From an uncultured Bacteroidota bacterium (lineage in GTDB: Bacteria; Bacteroidota; Bacteroidia; Flavobacteriales; Flavobacteriaceae): DNA of 64,000 nt. The first letter of the stretch is position 1; every line of letters begins with the position of its first letter. The position numbers were made by a program, and so were the translations under genes. Location of the stretch: positions 26,942 to 90,941 of the forward strand of contig CACCLB010000009.1 in assembly GCA_902546725.1 (NCBI GenBank), given 5' to 3'. The notes under the pieces were generated by a model that saw only the letters and a program-made list of their open reading frames with translations, was not told where the DNA came from and ran no database searches. Of the stretch, positions 34,811-44,119 are shown piece by piece.

Positions 34811-34843
34811 AAAAGGCTCCTAATTACTTAGGAGCCTTTTTTT
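34811..34843. terminator. bidirectional Rho-independent terminator (rho / rpsT)
   Basis: A perfect hairpin GGCTCCTAA-ttac-TTAGGAGCC with a T run on the right and an A run on the left, so it can end rho transcripts from the left and rpsT transcripts from the right. Confidence 0.92.
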
Positions 34844-34864
34844 ATGGGATATTAATCTTTGAAA

Positions 34865-35116
34865 TTACAAAGAAGCAATGTGGCTTGCTAGCTTTGATTT
34901 TAAATTCGCAGCCTTATTTGCATGAATGATATTCTTTTTGGCTAATTTATCAATTGAAGAAACCACTGAAGGAAACATTTTAGTCGCCTCTTTCTTGCTG
35001 GTTAGGTCTCTTAACTTTTTAATCGCGTTTCTAGTGGTCTTGTGCTGAAAGCGATTTAATAACCTTTTTTTGTTGTTTGAACGAATGCGTTTTAAAGCAG
35101 ATTTATGATTTGCCAT
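34865..35116 (-). CDS. rpsT: 30S ribosomal protein S20
   Basis: An 83-residue basic protein with the family start [21 protein letters not shown] and helical repeats, a component of the small subunit binding 16S rRNA helix 44 and the 5' domain. Only 16 bases separate it from the tRNA-Glu upstream, with no room for a promoter, so it is probably transcribed together with the tRNA. Confidence 0.97.
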   Translation of the reverse strand: MANHKSALKRIRSNNKKRLLNRFQHKTTRNAIKKLRDLTSKKEATKMFPSVVSSIDKLAKKNIIHANKAANLKSKLASHIASL

Positions 35117-35132
35117 AATTAAAATTAATTTG

Positions 35133-35204
35133 TAGCCCGTAGGGGAGTCGAACCCCTCTTTCCAGGATGAAAACCTGGCGTCCTAACCGATAGACGAACG
35201 GGCC
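35133..35204 (-). tRNA. tRNA-Glu (anticodon TTC)
   Basis: 72 bases. The acceptor GGCCCGT pairs with ACGGGCT (G1:T72 wobble), the anticodon stem CCAGG/CCTGG encloses TTTTCAT (anticodon TTC), and the T-arm is AGGGG TTCGACT CCCCT. Confidence 0.96.
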
Positions 35205-35218
35205 ATATTTTTCGTGCG

Positions 35219-35249
35219 CAAATGTACACGTAAAAATGTTATTAAACAA
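35219..35249 (-). promoter_or_regulatory. promoter of tRNA-Glu-rpsT (-33 TTG, -7 TACATTTG)
   Basis: On the reverse strand, TTG at 35247-35249 and TACATTTG at 35219-35226 are 20 bases apart, matching the flavobacterial promoter consensus. It is 14 bases before the tRNA-Glu. Confidence 0.7.
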
Positions 35250-35266
35250 CCCTTATTAAAAAACAA

Positions 35267-36745
35267 TTAATAGGCTTTTGCAAAAAGGACTCGTTGCTTC
35301 GATGGATTTCCAGAGTAAACGCATTGACCAACTTCTTCTTTAGCATCCAAGGGGATGCATCGAATGGTTGCTTTGGTCTGTTTTTTAATGGCTTCTTCGG
35401 TTTCAGCTGTTCCATCCCAATGGGCAGACACAAAACCTCCTATTCCTTCAATAATAGTCTTAAACTCATCAAAATCAGCAACTTCTGTAATGTGGTTTTG
35501 TCTAAAATCCAATGCTTTTTGAAACAAATCTACTTGAATCTTATCCAATTGATCGCTTATAAAATCGACCAGCTCAGCCTGGGCTACTACAGTCTTATTA
35601 AGCGTGTCTCTTCGAGCAACTTCTACTGTACCATTTTCAAGATCCTTAGGCCCGATAGCAACTCTTAAAGGAACACCTTTTAATTCGTATTCGTTAAACT
35701 TAAATCCTGGCTTAAACTTGTCTCTATTGTCGAATTTAACCCTAATACCTTTTTGTTCTAGTTCTGCTTTCATCCCCTCTACAACTTCAGCGATTTTAGC
35801 TTGTTGTTCTTCTCCTTTATATATAGGTACAAAAACAACTTGAATAGGCGCAAGATTGGGTGGTAAAACTAAGCCATTGTCATCACTATGCGTCATGATC
35901 AACGCACCAATAAGACGGGTAGAAACACCCCAAGATGTTGCCCAAACATGCTCTAGACCTCCCTCAGCGGTAGCGTATTTGACGTCAAAAGCTTTGGCAA
36001 AATTTTGCCCCAAAAAGTGAGAAGTACCTGCTTGTAACGCTTTTCCGTCTTGCATTAATGCCTCTATACAATAGGTCTCTTCAGCACCTGCAAATCGCTC
36101 ACTAGCTGTTTTCGTTCCTTGGATCACTGGGATGGCCATATAGTTTTCGACAAAGTCTGCATAAACTTGATTCATTAGCTTAGTCTCCTCTATAGCCTCG
36201 GCTTTGGTTGCATGAGCAGTATGGCCTTCTTGCCATAAAAATTCAGCTGTTCTCAAAAATAAACGCGTTCGCATTTCCCATCGAACTACATTTGCCCATT
36301 GATTAATTAAAATGGGTAAATCTCTGTAGGATTGAATCCACGACTTATAAGTATTCCATATAACCGCCTCACTTGTCGGACGGACAACCAACTCCTCCTC
36401 TAATTTTGCTTTGGGATCAACTTTTAACTTTCCTGGATTATCCTCATCATTTTGCAATCTGTAATGGGTGACTACTGCACACTCTTTTGCAAAACCTTCA
36501 GCATTTTTTTCCTCTGCTTCAAACAAGCTCTTCGGAACAAAGAGTGGGAAATAAGCATTTTCATGTCCTGTAGCCTTAAACATTTTATCCAACTCCGCTT
36601 GCATTTTTTCCCAAATGGCGTAACCGTAAGGTTTTATGATCATACATCCGCGAACAGCTGAATTTTCAGCTAAATCTGCATTGACAACAATTTCGTTGTA
36701 CCACTTTGAATAGTCTTTTTCTCTCGAGGTTAATTTAGCACCCAT
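35267..36745 (-). CDS. proS: proline--tRNA ligase
   Basis: A 492-residue class II aminoacyl-tRNA synthetase; the Met at 36745 ([18 protein letters not shown]) is the usual start, not the longer frame to 36823. Motif 2 is in [17 protein letters not shown] and motif 3 in [16 protein letters not shown]. It is of the short, archaeal/eukaryote-like type without the editing insertion and has the C-terminal zinc-type domain ending in the conserved Tyr (VLFAKAY). It charges tRNA-Pro in the cytoplasm. It is divergent from the aromatic-rich lipoprotein gene. Confidence 0.95.
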   Translation of the reverse strand: MGAKLTSREKDYSKWYNEIVVNADLAENSAVRGCMIIKPYGYAIWEKMQAELDKMFKATGHENAYFPLFVPKSLFEAEEKNAEGFAKECAVVTHYRLQNDEDNPGKLKVDPKAKLEEELVVRPTSEAVIWNTYKSWIQSYRDLPILINQWANVVRWEMRTRLFLRTAEFLWQEGHTAHATKAEAIEETKLMNQVYADFVENYMAIPVIQGTKTASERFAGAEETYCIEALMQDGKALQAGTSHFLGQNFAKAFDVKYATAEGGLEHVWATSWGVSTRLIGALIMTHSDDNGLVLPPNLAPIQVVFVPIYKGEEQQAKIAEVVEGMKAELEQKGIRVKFDNRDKFKPGFKFNEYELKGVPLRVAIGPKDLENGTVEVARRDTLNKTVVAQAELVDFISDQLDKIQVDLFQKALDFRQNHITEVADFDEFKTIIEGIGGFVSAHWDGTAETEEAIKKQTKATIRCIPLDAKEEVGQCVYSGNPSKQRVLFAKAY

Positions 36746-36768
36746 AAATTTTTGGCATAGATTTTGCC

Positions 36769-36776
36769 TATATTTG
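36769..36776 (+). promoter_or_regulatory. -7 promoter element of the aromatic-rich lipoprotein gene
   Basis: TATATTTG 64 bases before the ATG at 36841, giving an mRNA leader of about 60 bases. Confidence 0.5.
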
Positions 36777-36840
36777 ATTATACAAATTCTTTGTGGTGCA
36801 AAGCTAAACTTTTTGAACCACATCTCTAAAACGATTGATT

Positions 36841-38169
36841 ATGAATGCACGAACAAACATCCAAAAAACTAAAGGTTTATTTATTGCTTTAATAGCTTCC
36901 CTAACTTTCGTTGGTTGTGGTAGTTTTCAAGGTGCATCTTATTTTTCGTCTGATGGGATCTACACCACCAAGACCCAGGTGAGAACAGAAAGAACAGTTA
37001 GACCTCAGCGAACAAACTCAAATAACAGTTCCTATTACTCAGAGTATTTTAAAGATGCAGCAGCAGGTACTGTAGCTGAAAATGAAGTCTTTTTTACAGA
37101 TACTGAAAACTACACCTCTGAGCAGAATTATACAGATGAAAACAATTATGTTGAGTCTTCTCAAATTCCATGGGGAGGACAAACATCTCAAACAGAAGTC
37201 GTCATTATTAATAGAAGTCCAAACTTTATGTGGGGACTCTCAGGCTTCGCCTTTAGAGCTTCACCGTTTTGGAATGGCTATTACTACAACGACCCCTTCC
37301 GTTTTGGATACGGAGGTTTTGTTACCCCTTTTATGAATCCTTATTACGGCTACGGAGGTTTTGCAGGTGCTTGGGGCTATGATCCATTTTACAGTCCTTT
37401 CAACTATTATCCTGGCTTCGCCTTCGGCTACGGTTGGGGTGGTTGGAATCGATGGAACCATTGGAACAGATGGGGTGGTCACGGTTATGGGCATCATGGT
37501 CATCTCGGAGGGAACGACTACGCATCTACTGTGGCGCGCGTTAAATCTGGTCGTGGCGAAAAAAATTATGAAGGTTCAAGACGAACAAATAGTAGAGTAC
37601 AGGAACGAAATGCAAAAACACAGAATCAAGATGTGAATAGACCCAGCCTCAGTCGTTTAAATGTTGGGCGAGGTATAAACTCACTTGGTAAAACCTATAT
37701 GCTGACGAATCGTAAGGACAACATTAGCCCTGATTCAAAACTCAGTGGAAGATCTAACACCAAAAGACCCGTTTATGGTAGTAGTAATTCTATTTCTTCA
37801 AACCTAAACAGAACGACTAGTACGAATTCACCAAAAGGGGTTCAAATAAGTTCCGGAGGTAGATTTACGCAATCGCGTTATAGTCAAGTGAATCGGACTA
37901 GAATCAACACAACCTCACCTAGGAGAACGAATAGACCGGCTGTAAACAGAAGTTCTCAAACGCCTAAACATACTTCTATCCAATCACCAAGAAGGGTGAA
38001 TAGAAATAACAGCTTCAATAATAACAACAGCTCAAGAAGAACATATAAAAGTACCCCTAGCTCTAGCTACAGGAGTTCTTCACCTTCCCGATCGTACAAT
38101 TCAGGGAGTTCAAGATCCTCCAGTTCCAGTAGAGGTAGAAGTTCATCAGGCGGTCGAAGAAACCCATAA
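36841..38169 (+). CDS. lipoprotein with aromatic/Gly-rich core and Ser/Arg/Asn-rich tail
   Basis: A 442-residue protein from the ATG at 36841, which gives a lipobox (FVGC, Cys26). After a polar, Asn/Thr-rich segment, residues about 120-225 are crowded with Tyr, Phe, Trp, Gly and Asn (YYGYGGFAGAWGYDPF, GWNRWNHWNRWGGHGYGHHG). The last 200 residues are low complexity, rich in Ser, Arg, Asn and Thr (SRSSSSSRGRSSSGGRR). No catalytic domain is visible. Homologues occur next to proS and the FadL-like porin in flavobacteria. The composition suggests a surface or periplasmic aggregating or adhesive protein; this is inference. Confidence 0.8.
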   Translation: MNARTNIQKTKGLFIALIASLTFVGCGSFQGASYFSSDGIYTTKTQVRTERTVRPQRTNSNNSSYYSEYFKDAAAGTVAENEVFFTDTENYTSEQNYTDENNYVESSQIPWGGQTSQTEVVIINRSPNFMWGLSGFAFRASPFWNGYYYNDPFRFGYGGFVTPFMNPYYGYGGFAGAWGYDPFYSPFNYYPGFAFGYGWGGWNRWNHWNRWGGHGYGHHGHLGGNDYASTVARVKSGRGEKNYEGSRRTNSRVQERNAKTQNQDVNRPSLSRLNVGRGINSLGKTYMLTNRKDNISPDSKLSGRSNTKRPVYGSSNSISSNLNRTTSTNSPKGVQISSGGRFTQSRYSQVNRTRINTTSPRRTNRPAVNRSSQTPKHTSIQSPRRVNRNNSFNNNNSSRRTYKSTPSSSYRSSSPSRSYNSGSSRSSSSSRGRSSSGGRRNP

Positions 38170-38192
38170 TCTCTAAATTTTTTACGACACCC

Positions 38193-39704
38193 ATGCGTAA
38201 TTTTTATATACTACTTATAGCTCTAATGTTTATGCAACTATCTGTTTCTCAGACAGTAAATGATGTAACGGTCTTTCTATCCGAAGAATTAAACGGTTCT
38301 GCACGATACAATAGTATGGCAGGTGCCTTTGGTGCGCTTGGAGGAGATCTGACAGCAGTTTCAATGAATCCAGCAGGGTCTTCCGTTTTTTTACATTCTG
38401 AATTTGGCGGTACATTAAATTACAACAACAGCGCTATTGAAAGTTCTTATTTTGGCAGTACGTTGAACAAAGAAGACAACAACTTAAAGTTCGATCAGAT
38501 AGGAGCCATGTTTATTTTTAACAACACAAATCCTGAAAGTTCATGGACACGTCTGGCTACCGGTATTAATAGCCATAGAATTTCTAAGTTTGATTATAAA
38601 GCAGCAGTTTCAGGTAGAAATTCAAAGGGTATTGATTCCTATTTTCTTTATTTTGCAGATGGATTAGACTTTAATAATCTACCACTTTACGAAGGTGAAA
38701 CTATACAAGAAGTGTATCGTGTTTTAGGAGAAGAAAACGGTTTTGCTGCACAGCAGGCGTTTTTGGGTTACCAGTCTTATATCATCAATCCATTTAGTTT
38801 CGAAGATGGTGAAACGCAGTATTATTCAAATGTAGAATACGGGCAGTTAGATCATAAATTGAATATTTTAACAAGAGGCTTGCATAGAAAAACAGCATTG
38901 AATTTTAGTGGATTGTATAAAAACGTTTTACACTTGGGCGTGAATTTAAACCTCCACAAGCTAGAATATCACTCTGATCAAAGCTTTTATGAGTCGGGTC
39001 ATTACTCAGATTCTCCTGTTTACAATATAGATTTTGGCAATGAAATTAACAGTTATGGACAAGGAGTCTCTGTTCAAATCGGAGCCATAGTCCGACTTAA
39101 AAGCTTAAGGTTGGGATTGACATACGATTCCCCTCAATTCTTGGAGATTTCAGATCAAACTAAACAGAGGGTTTCCTCTTTCTATATTGATCAAGGCTAT
39201 ATAGTTAAAGAAAATATCGATCCTGGGATTTCAAATGAATATGAGGCCTATCAAATTAACCTTCCTTCAAAAACAACTTTAAGTGCTGCCTATATCTTTG
39301 GCGGAAAAGGATTGCTTTCTTTAGATTACAGTCTTCAAAATGGTGCCAATACCGTCTTGAGTCGAAATGGTGGTAGTGGTTATCTGGACAACTTAACATC
39401 TAGCTTACCCAATACATTTGGATCGATTCAAACCATAAAGGTTGGAGGCGAATACCGATTCAATGATATCAGTTTAAGGGCGGGTATTCTCAATCGAAAT
39501 AACGCACATAAAAGCATCACTTCTTCTGATCGTGCATTTACTTTTGGTTTAGGACTAGACTTTGGCTCAAATACCCTTAGCTTATCCTTTGTCCAGTTCA
39601 ATAACACTAAGAAGTATAATATGTTTTCAGAGGGATTAACCGACCCCTACACACTTGCCAATAACATCTCACAAGTCAGCCTGAGCTACAACATAAAACT
39701 TTGA
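38193..39704 (+). CDS. OmpP1/FadL-family outer membrane transporter
   Basis: A 503-residue barrel protein with signal peptide 1-19 (LMFMQLSVSQ). The mature N terminus contains ARYNSMAGAFGALGGDLTAVSMNPAG, the FadL-type hatch motif with the NPAG turn. The C terminus alternates hydrophobic residues and ends in SLSYNIKL. The family lets hydrophobic compounds such as long-chain fatty acids cross the outer membrane. It starts 23 bases after the aromatic-rich lipoprotein gene and is probably co-transcribed. Confidence 0.88.
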   Translation: MRNFYILLIALMFMQLSVSQTVNDVTVFLSEELNGSARYNSMAGAFGALGGDLTAVSMNPAGSSVFLHSEFGGTLNYNNSAIESSYFGSTLNKEDNNLKFDQIGAMFIFNNTNPESSWTRLATGINSHRISKFDYKAAVSGRNSKGIDSYFLYFADGLDFNNLPLYEGETIQEVYRVLGEENGFAAQQAFLGYQSYIINPFSFEDGETQYYSNVEYGQLDHKLNILTRGLHRKTALNFSGLYKNVLHLGVNLNLHKLEYHSDQSFYESGHYSDSPVYNIDFGNEINSYGQGVSVQIGAIVRLKSLRLGLTYDSPQFLEISDQTKQRVSSFYIDQGYIVKENIDPGISNEYEAYQINLPSKTTLSAAYIFGGKGLLSLDYSLQNGANTVLSRNGGSGYLDNLTSSLPNTFGSIQTIKVGGEYRFNDISLRAGILNRNNAHKSITSSDRAFTFGLGLDFGSNTLSLSFVQFNNTKKYNMFSEGLTDPYTLANNISQVSLSYNIKL

Positions 39705-39740
39705 TAGGTTATTCACTCTTTTTTCCTTGTAGAAATTGAG

Positions 39741-39748
39741 TATATTTG
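39741..39748 (+). promoter_or_regulatory. -7 promoter element of the folE operon
   Basis: TATATTTG, 18 bases before the folE ATG. Confidence 0.6.
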
Positions 39749-39766
39749 TAGGCATCTTTAGAATCT

Positions 39767-40447
39767 ATGAAACTAGAAAAAATAATCAATGAAAGCGTCG
39801 CTCAGACTGGGGATGACCATTTTTCATCTTCTGCAATTACACCTTTAAAAGCTGATGCTTTCAAAAAGACGGACGCAGAGAAAATTCTCTTGATACAAAA
39901 ACACTTTGAAGCCATCTTAGATACTCTAGGAATGGACTTGACGGATGATAGTTTAAAAGGAACTCCACTTCGCGTTGCAAAAATGTATGTGAATGAAATC
40001 TTTGGTGGGCTTCACCCGGATAAAAAACCAGTAGCCTCCACCTTTAAAAACTCCTACAAGTACGGAGAAATGCTCGTAGAAAAAAACATTACCCTCTACT
40101 CTACTTGCGAACACCATTTACTGCCAATCGTTGGGAAAGCTCATGTAGCTTATATTTCGAATGGTACCGTAGTAGGACTCTCAAAGATGAATCGTATAGT
40201 GGAATACTACGCTACCAGACCACAAGTTCAAGAGCGACTGACCCTTCAAATTGTTCAGGAGCTGCAAACCACTTTAGGCACCAAAGACGTGGCTTGTGTT
40301 ATCGATGCTAAACATTTATGTGTCAATTCCAGAGGAATTAGTGATGTAGCAAGCAGTACAGTAACGAGTGAATTCGGTGGAGCATTTAAGTCTGAAGACA
40401 AAAAGCGTGAATTTTTAGACTACATCCAATTAGACACTACATTCTGA
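39767..40447 (+). CDS. folE: GTP cyclohydrolase I
   Basis: A 226-residue enzyme converting GTP to dihydroneopterin triphosphate, first step of folate and pterin synthesis. Zinc ligands are C114 and H117 (STCEHHLLP) and C185 (KHLCVNSRG). The N terminus (about 1-40) is variable as usual. It is the first gene of a six-gene operon and overlaps the cysS start (TGATGG). Confidence 0.96.
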   Translation: MKLEKIINESVAQTGDDHFSSSAITPLKADAFKKTDAEKILLIQKHFEAILDTLGMDLTDDSLKGTPLRVAKMYVNEIFGGLHPDKKPVASTFKNSYKYGEMLVEKNITLYSTCEHHLLPIVGKAHVAYISNGTVVGLSKMNRIVEYYATRPQVQERLTLQIVQELQTTLGTKDVACVIDAKHLCVNSRGISDVASSTVTSEFGGAFKSEDKKREFLDYIQLDTTF

Positions 40448-41925
40448 TGGAGCAAGCGTTAGCGGTTTACAATTCATTAAACGGAAAAAAAGAGTCTTTT
40501 AAACCCCTTCTACCCGATCATGTGGGTATGTATGTTTGTGGTCCAACTGTTTACAGCAATGTTCACTTAGGCAATTGCAGAACCTTTATTTCCTTTGATT
40601 TAATCTTTAGATACCTTCAGCATTTAGGATATAAAGTACGCTATGTACGTAATATTACCGATGCGGGTCATTTAGAAAACGATGCTGACGAAGGAGAGGA
40701 TCGAATTGCAAAAAAAGCCCGCTTGGAATCCATAGAGCCTATGGAAGTTGTTCAACGGTATACTGTAGATTTCAGAGATACCATGAAGCAATTCAACGCT
40801 TTGCCTCCCAGTATTGAACCTACTGCTACTGGACATATTGTAGAGCAGATTGAATTGATCAAAAAAATAATGGATGAAGGCTATGCCTATGAAGTTAACG
40901 GTTCTGTTTATTTTGATGTACTTCGCTTTAACAAAGACATACCCTACGGTAAATTGAGTGGACGGAATATTGAAGAATTGATCCACAATTCTAGGGCTCT
41001 TGATGGACAGTCAGATAAAAAAAATCCTCAAGATTTTGCTTTGTGGAAAAAAGCCGAGCCTCAACACATCATGCGTTGGCCCTCTCCCTGGAGTGATGGT
41101 TTTCCTGGATGGCATCTTGAATGTACGGCAATGAGCACCAAATATCTTGGAACGCAATTTGACATACATGGTGGCGGTATGGATTTAAAATTCCCTCATC
41201 ACGAATGTGAAATTGCTCAAGCAGAATCTGTTTACAAAAAATCACCTGTAAATTATTGGATTCATGCCAATATGCTGACCCTTAACGGGAAAAAAATGGC
41301 AAAATCTACAGGGAATAATATACTCCCCAACGAAATGTTTAACGGAGAAAATACCATTTTCAATAAGCCCTTCTCCCCTATGGTTGTTCGCTTTTTTATG
41401 CTACAAGCTCATTATGGAAGCATAGTAGATTTAAGTGAGAGCGCTTTAGAGGCCTCTGAAAAAGGGTTCTATCGTCTGGTAGATGCACTTCAAAAGTTGG
41501 ATGGTCTTGAAGTAAGTGAAAACTCTAGTGGGTTTGAATTAAAATCGTGGACTCAAAACTGTTATACTGCCATGAATGACGATTTTAACAGCCCTGTTTT
41601 AATTGCTCATTTGTTTGACGCAGTCAAATACATCAATGCAATATCCAATGGTTTACATCACATTACTGCTGATGATTTAGCCAGTTTATCGAAAACAATT
41701 AAAGCATTCTTTTACGATGTTTTGGGATTACAAACCCCTGAAAAAAATGAAAAGAATTCAGAGGCAAGTCAGCTTGAAGGTACGCTGGAATTATTGATTA
41801 ATTTAAGAAATAAAGCCAGAGCAAATAAGGACTTTGAAACTTCTGATTTGATTCGAGACAGTCTTCAAAAAATGCAAATTCAATTTAACGATACAGCCGA
41901 AGGATCTACCTTTAAAATTAACTAA
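40447..41925 (+). CDS. cysS: cysteine--tRNA ligase
   Basis: A 492-residue class I synthetase. The zinc and HIGH regions are intact: C31 in YVCGPTVY and H40-LGN-43; the KMSKS loop reads [11 protein letters not shown]-terminal helical tRNA-binding domain follows ([18 protein letters not shown]). It charges tRNA-Cys in the cytoplasm. It overlaps folE by one base and is followed by yidD after 11 bases. Confidence 0.97.
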   Translation: MEQALAVYNSLNGKKESFKPLLPDHVGMYVCGPTVYSNVHLGNCRTFISFDLIFRYLQHLGYKVRYVRNITDAGHLENDADEGEDRIAKKARLESIEPMEVVQRYTVDFRDTMKQFNALPPSIEPTATGHIVEQIELIKKIMDEGYAYEVNGSVYFDVLRFNKDIPYGKLSGRNIEELIHNSRALDGQSDKKNPQDFALWKKAEPQHIMRWPSPWSDGFPGWHLECTAMSTKYLGTQFDIHGGGMDLKFPHHECEIAQAESVYKKSPVNYWIHANMLTLNGKKMAKSTGNNILPNEMFNGENTIFNKPFSPMVVRFFMLQAHYGSIVDLSESALEASEKGFYRLVDALQKLDGLEVSENSSGFELKSWTQNCYTAMNDDFNSPVLIAHLFDAVKYINAISNGLHHITADDLASLSKTIKAFFYDVLGLQTPEKNEKNSEASQLEGTLELLINLRNKARANKDFETSDLIRDSLQKMQIQFNDTAEGSTFKIN

Positions 41926-41936
41926 TACTTTTTCTC

Positions 41937-42158
41937 CTGAAAAAAATATTGATCTTTCCCTTAGTACTGTTAATCAAGGGGTATCAGTTATTGATCTCTC
42001 CTCTATTCCCACCCAGCTGCAGATACCAGCCCACCTGTTCTCAATATGCAAAAGAAGCATTAAATAAATACGGTCTTTTTAAAGGAGGTTGGCTTGCGGT
42101 AAGAAGGATTTCAAAATGCCACCCTTGGGGAGGATCGGGATACGATCCTATTCCTTAA
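41937..42158 (+). CDS. yidD: membrane protein insertion efficiency factor YidD
   Basis: A 73-residue protein of the YidD/Hsp-like alpha-haemolysin family. The signature [15 protein letters not shown] with three Cys and [24 protein letters not shown] is complete. No ATG is available; CTG 41937 gives the standard N terminus (M)[16 protein letters not shown], while TTG 41949 would remove the two lysines. YidD assists YidC-dependent membrane protein insertion; yidC is not in the window. Confidence 0.9.
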   Translation: MKKILIFPLVLLIKGYQLLISPLFPPSCRYQPTCSQYAKEALNKYGLFKGGWLAVRRISKCHPWGGSGYDPIP

Positions 42159-42216
42159 AGATTAATTTCGTTTTGATTTGTTTTTAGTTACATTTACTGT
42201 GACTTTAATTCATCAT

Positions 42217-43044
42217 ATGTTTCTAGCAAAAATAGACTGGGCACCCAGTGAAACCCTCTTTAAAATAGGCTCTTTTGGAGTTCACTATTACAGTTTGATG
42301 TTTGTAATTGCGTTTGGGCTAGGATATTTTCTAATGAAAAAAATATTTGAAAAGGAAAAAATTCCAATCGAGTATCTCGAATCCCTATTTGTCTATATGG
42401 TGGTTTCAATCCTACTAGGCGCTCGCTTAGGAGATGTCTTCTTTTACAGTTGGGATTACTATCAAGACCATCTGATTGAAATTCTTTTGCCTATTAGAGA
42501 AACTCCAAATGGCTATACGTTTACAGGCTTTAGAGGTCTGGCTAGTCACGGTGCTGTGATTGGCTCTTTAATAGGGCTTTATTTATACAAACGTAAATTA
42601 AAAGAGCGATCGCTCCTTTGGGTGTTGGATCGAGTTACCGTTCCTGTAGCGCTTGGAGCAAGTTTCGTCCGTCTTGGTAACTTTTTTAATTCTGAAATTG
42701 TTGGAAAATACACAGGAACCAATTTCGGTGTAGTCTTTTTAAACAATCGGGAAACTTTACCTAGACATCCTGCCCAACTCTACGAAGCACTATGTTACCT
42801 CATCTTGTTTTTTGTTTTAAGAGCAGCATACAATTCACCCAAAAAAGACAAGCAAGGGTATATGATAGGCCTCTTTTTTACAGGTATGTTCAGCATCCGA
42901 TTTTTAATTGAATTTATCAAAGAAAGTCAAGGCGGCTTTGAAGAGATTATGCCTTTCTTTTCCACTGGGCAGTGGCTTAGTATTCCTCTTGTTATTTTAG
43001 GTTTGTTTCTGGTCTTTAGACAAAATAAAGTTGCATCCTCATGA
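42217..43044 (+). CDS. lgt: prolipoprotein diacylglyceryl transferase
   Basis: A 275-residue seven-helix membrane enzyme, read from ATG 42217 (an upstream TTG at 42178 is less likely). It adds diacylglycerol to the lipobox Cys of prelipoproteins. Conserved segments are the RGLASHGAVIG motif with the essential His and the Lgt signature RLGNFFNSEIVGKYT. It serves the many lipoproteins encoded here. The stop overlaps the DUF192 start by four bases. Confidence 0.95.
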   Translation: MFLAKIDWAPSETLFKIGSFGVHYYSLMFVIAFGLGYFLMKKIFEKEKIPIEYLESLFVYMVVSILLGARLGDVFFYSWDYYQDHLIEILLPIRETPNGYTFTGFRGLASHGAVIGSLIGLYLYKRKLKERSLLWVLDRVTVPVALGASFVRLGNFFNSEIVGKYTGTNFGVVFLNNRETLPRHPAQLYEALCYLILFFVLRAAYNSPKKDKQGYMIGLFFTGMFSIRFLIEFIKESQGGFEEIMPFFSTGQWLSIPLVILGLFLVFRQNKVASS

Positions 43045-43526
43045 TCCCCCAGTTTCGGGTACTTTCGCTAGTACTGATTAGTTTCTTTTTTAACCAATGT
43101 CAACAGTCAAATCAAAATCAGGTTCGAGAACAAAAGGTTTTATTTAAAAATGAAGGCAAACTTTCCATACTGAACAATGAGAAGAAGATACTAGCTGAGT
43201 TTAAAATTGAAATTGCAGACAGTCCATACGAAAGACAAACTGGATTGATGTACCGCGACAAGCTCGAAAAACAACACGGTATGCTCTTTGTTTTTGAAAA
43301 TAGCGAACTAAGGGGCTTTTACATGAAGAACACTTTAATTCCTTTGGATCTTATCTTTATTGATGAAGACTATGAAATTGTTCATATTCACAGTAAGGCC
43401 ACACCCTACGAAACCGCGTCGATCTCCTCTCAGCTTCCTGCTAAATACGTTTTTGAGATCAATGGTGGATTAAGTAAACAAATTGGAATTCAAAAAGGGA
43501 TGAAAATTAAATATAGCAAACGATGA
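43041..43526 (+). CDS. DUF192 protein, probable lipoprotein
   Basis: A 161-residue protein with a hydrophobic signal and lipobox-like FFFNQC. The DUF192 core is visible: EIADSPYERQTGLMYRD, then GMLFVFENSELRGFYMKNTLIPLDLIFID and FEINGG. The family is small, exported and uncharacterised. It overlaps lgt and the BstA-like gene by four bases each, so the three are translated in series. Confidence 0.88.
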   Translation: MIPQFRVLSLVLISFFFNQCQQSNQNQVREQKVLFKNEGKLSILNNEKKILAEFKIEIADSPYERQTGLMYRDKLEKQHGMLFVFENSELRGFYMKNTLIPLDLIFIDEDYEIVHIHSKATPYETASISSQLPAKYVFEINGGLSKQIGIQKGMKIKYSKR

Positions 43527-44062
43527 ATCCAGAAGCCATAGAAAAACTCCGCTATCCTATTGGTAAGTTTGACTGGGAAGCCCCACGAACAAAAGAAGTT
43601 TTGAATGAAGCCATTGTAAAAATCAAAAACTTCCCTGCGCAATTGAATGAACTCGTTTCACCCCTCTCAACTCCTGTTTTATTACATCGATATCGCCCTG
43701 AGGGTTGGACCATTGCGCAAGTGGTTCATCATCTGGCTGATAGTCATATGCATTCCTATTTGCGCTTTAAACATGCCCTTTTGGAAGACACACCATCAAT
43801 CAAGGATTATGAAGAAGTAAAGTGGGCAAATCTACCAGATGCCTCAAGTCATGAAATTGATTACAGTCTCAACCTGATTTCGGCATTACACTATCGCTGG
43901 GTACTTTTTTTAAAAAATCTTAGCCCTGAAAATTTCAAGCGCTCTTATTTACATCCTGAGCGGAACAAGGAATATCCTTTAGATGCTACATTGTTGATAT
44001 ACGCCTGGCATGGCGAGCATCATTTGGAACACATTAAAAATGCCATCAAGAATGGTTATTAA
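43523..44062 (+). CDS. DinB-superfamily protein, YfiT/bacillithiol transferase-like
   Basis: A 179-residue four-helix protein. The N terminus RYPIGKFDWEAP is the YfiT/BstA motif, and the metal triad is H69 or H70 (VVHHLADSH) plus H163 and H167 (WHGEHHLEH). In Firmicutes, BstA transfers bacillithiol to toxic electrophiles. The presence of bshB1 at 21903 makes the same role plausible here. It is the last gene of the folE operon, followed by a hairpin terminator. Confidence 0.85.
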   Translation: MNPEAIEKLRYPIGKFDWEAPRTKEVLNEAIVKIKNFPAQLNELVSPLSTPVLLHRYRPEGWTIAQVVHHLADSHMHSYLRFKHALLEDTPSIKDYEEVKWANLPDASSHEIDYSLNLISALHYRWVLFLKNLSPENFKRSYLHPERNKEYPLDATLLIYAWHGEHHLEHIKNAIKNGY

Positions 44063-44069
44063 ATAAAAG

Positions 44070-44099
44070 AAGCCGAATCAAATGATTCGGCTTTTTTTA
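44070..44099. terminator. Rho-independent terminator between the folE operon and secDF
   Basis: Hairpin AAGCCGAATC-aaat-GATTCGGCTT followed by a T7 run on the forward strand. The reverse strand also has a T-rich trail, so it may also serve secDF. Confidence 0.9.
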
Positions 44100-44119
44100 T
44101 TAATTGTATTAAAAGGCTG

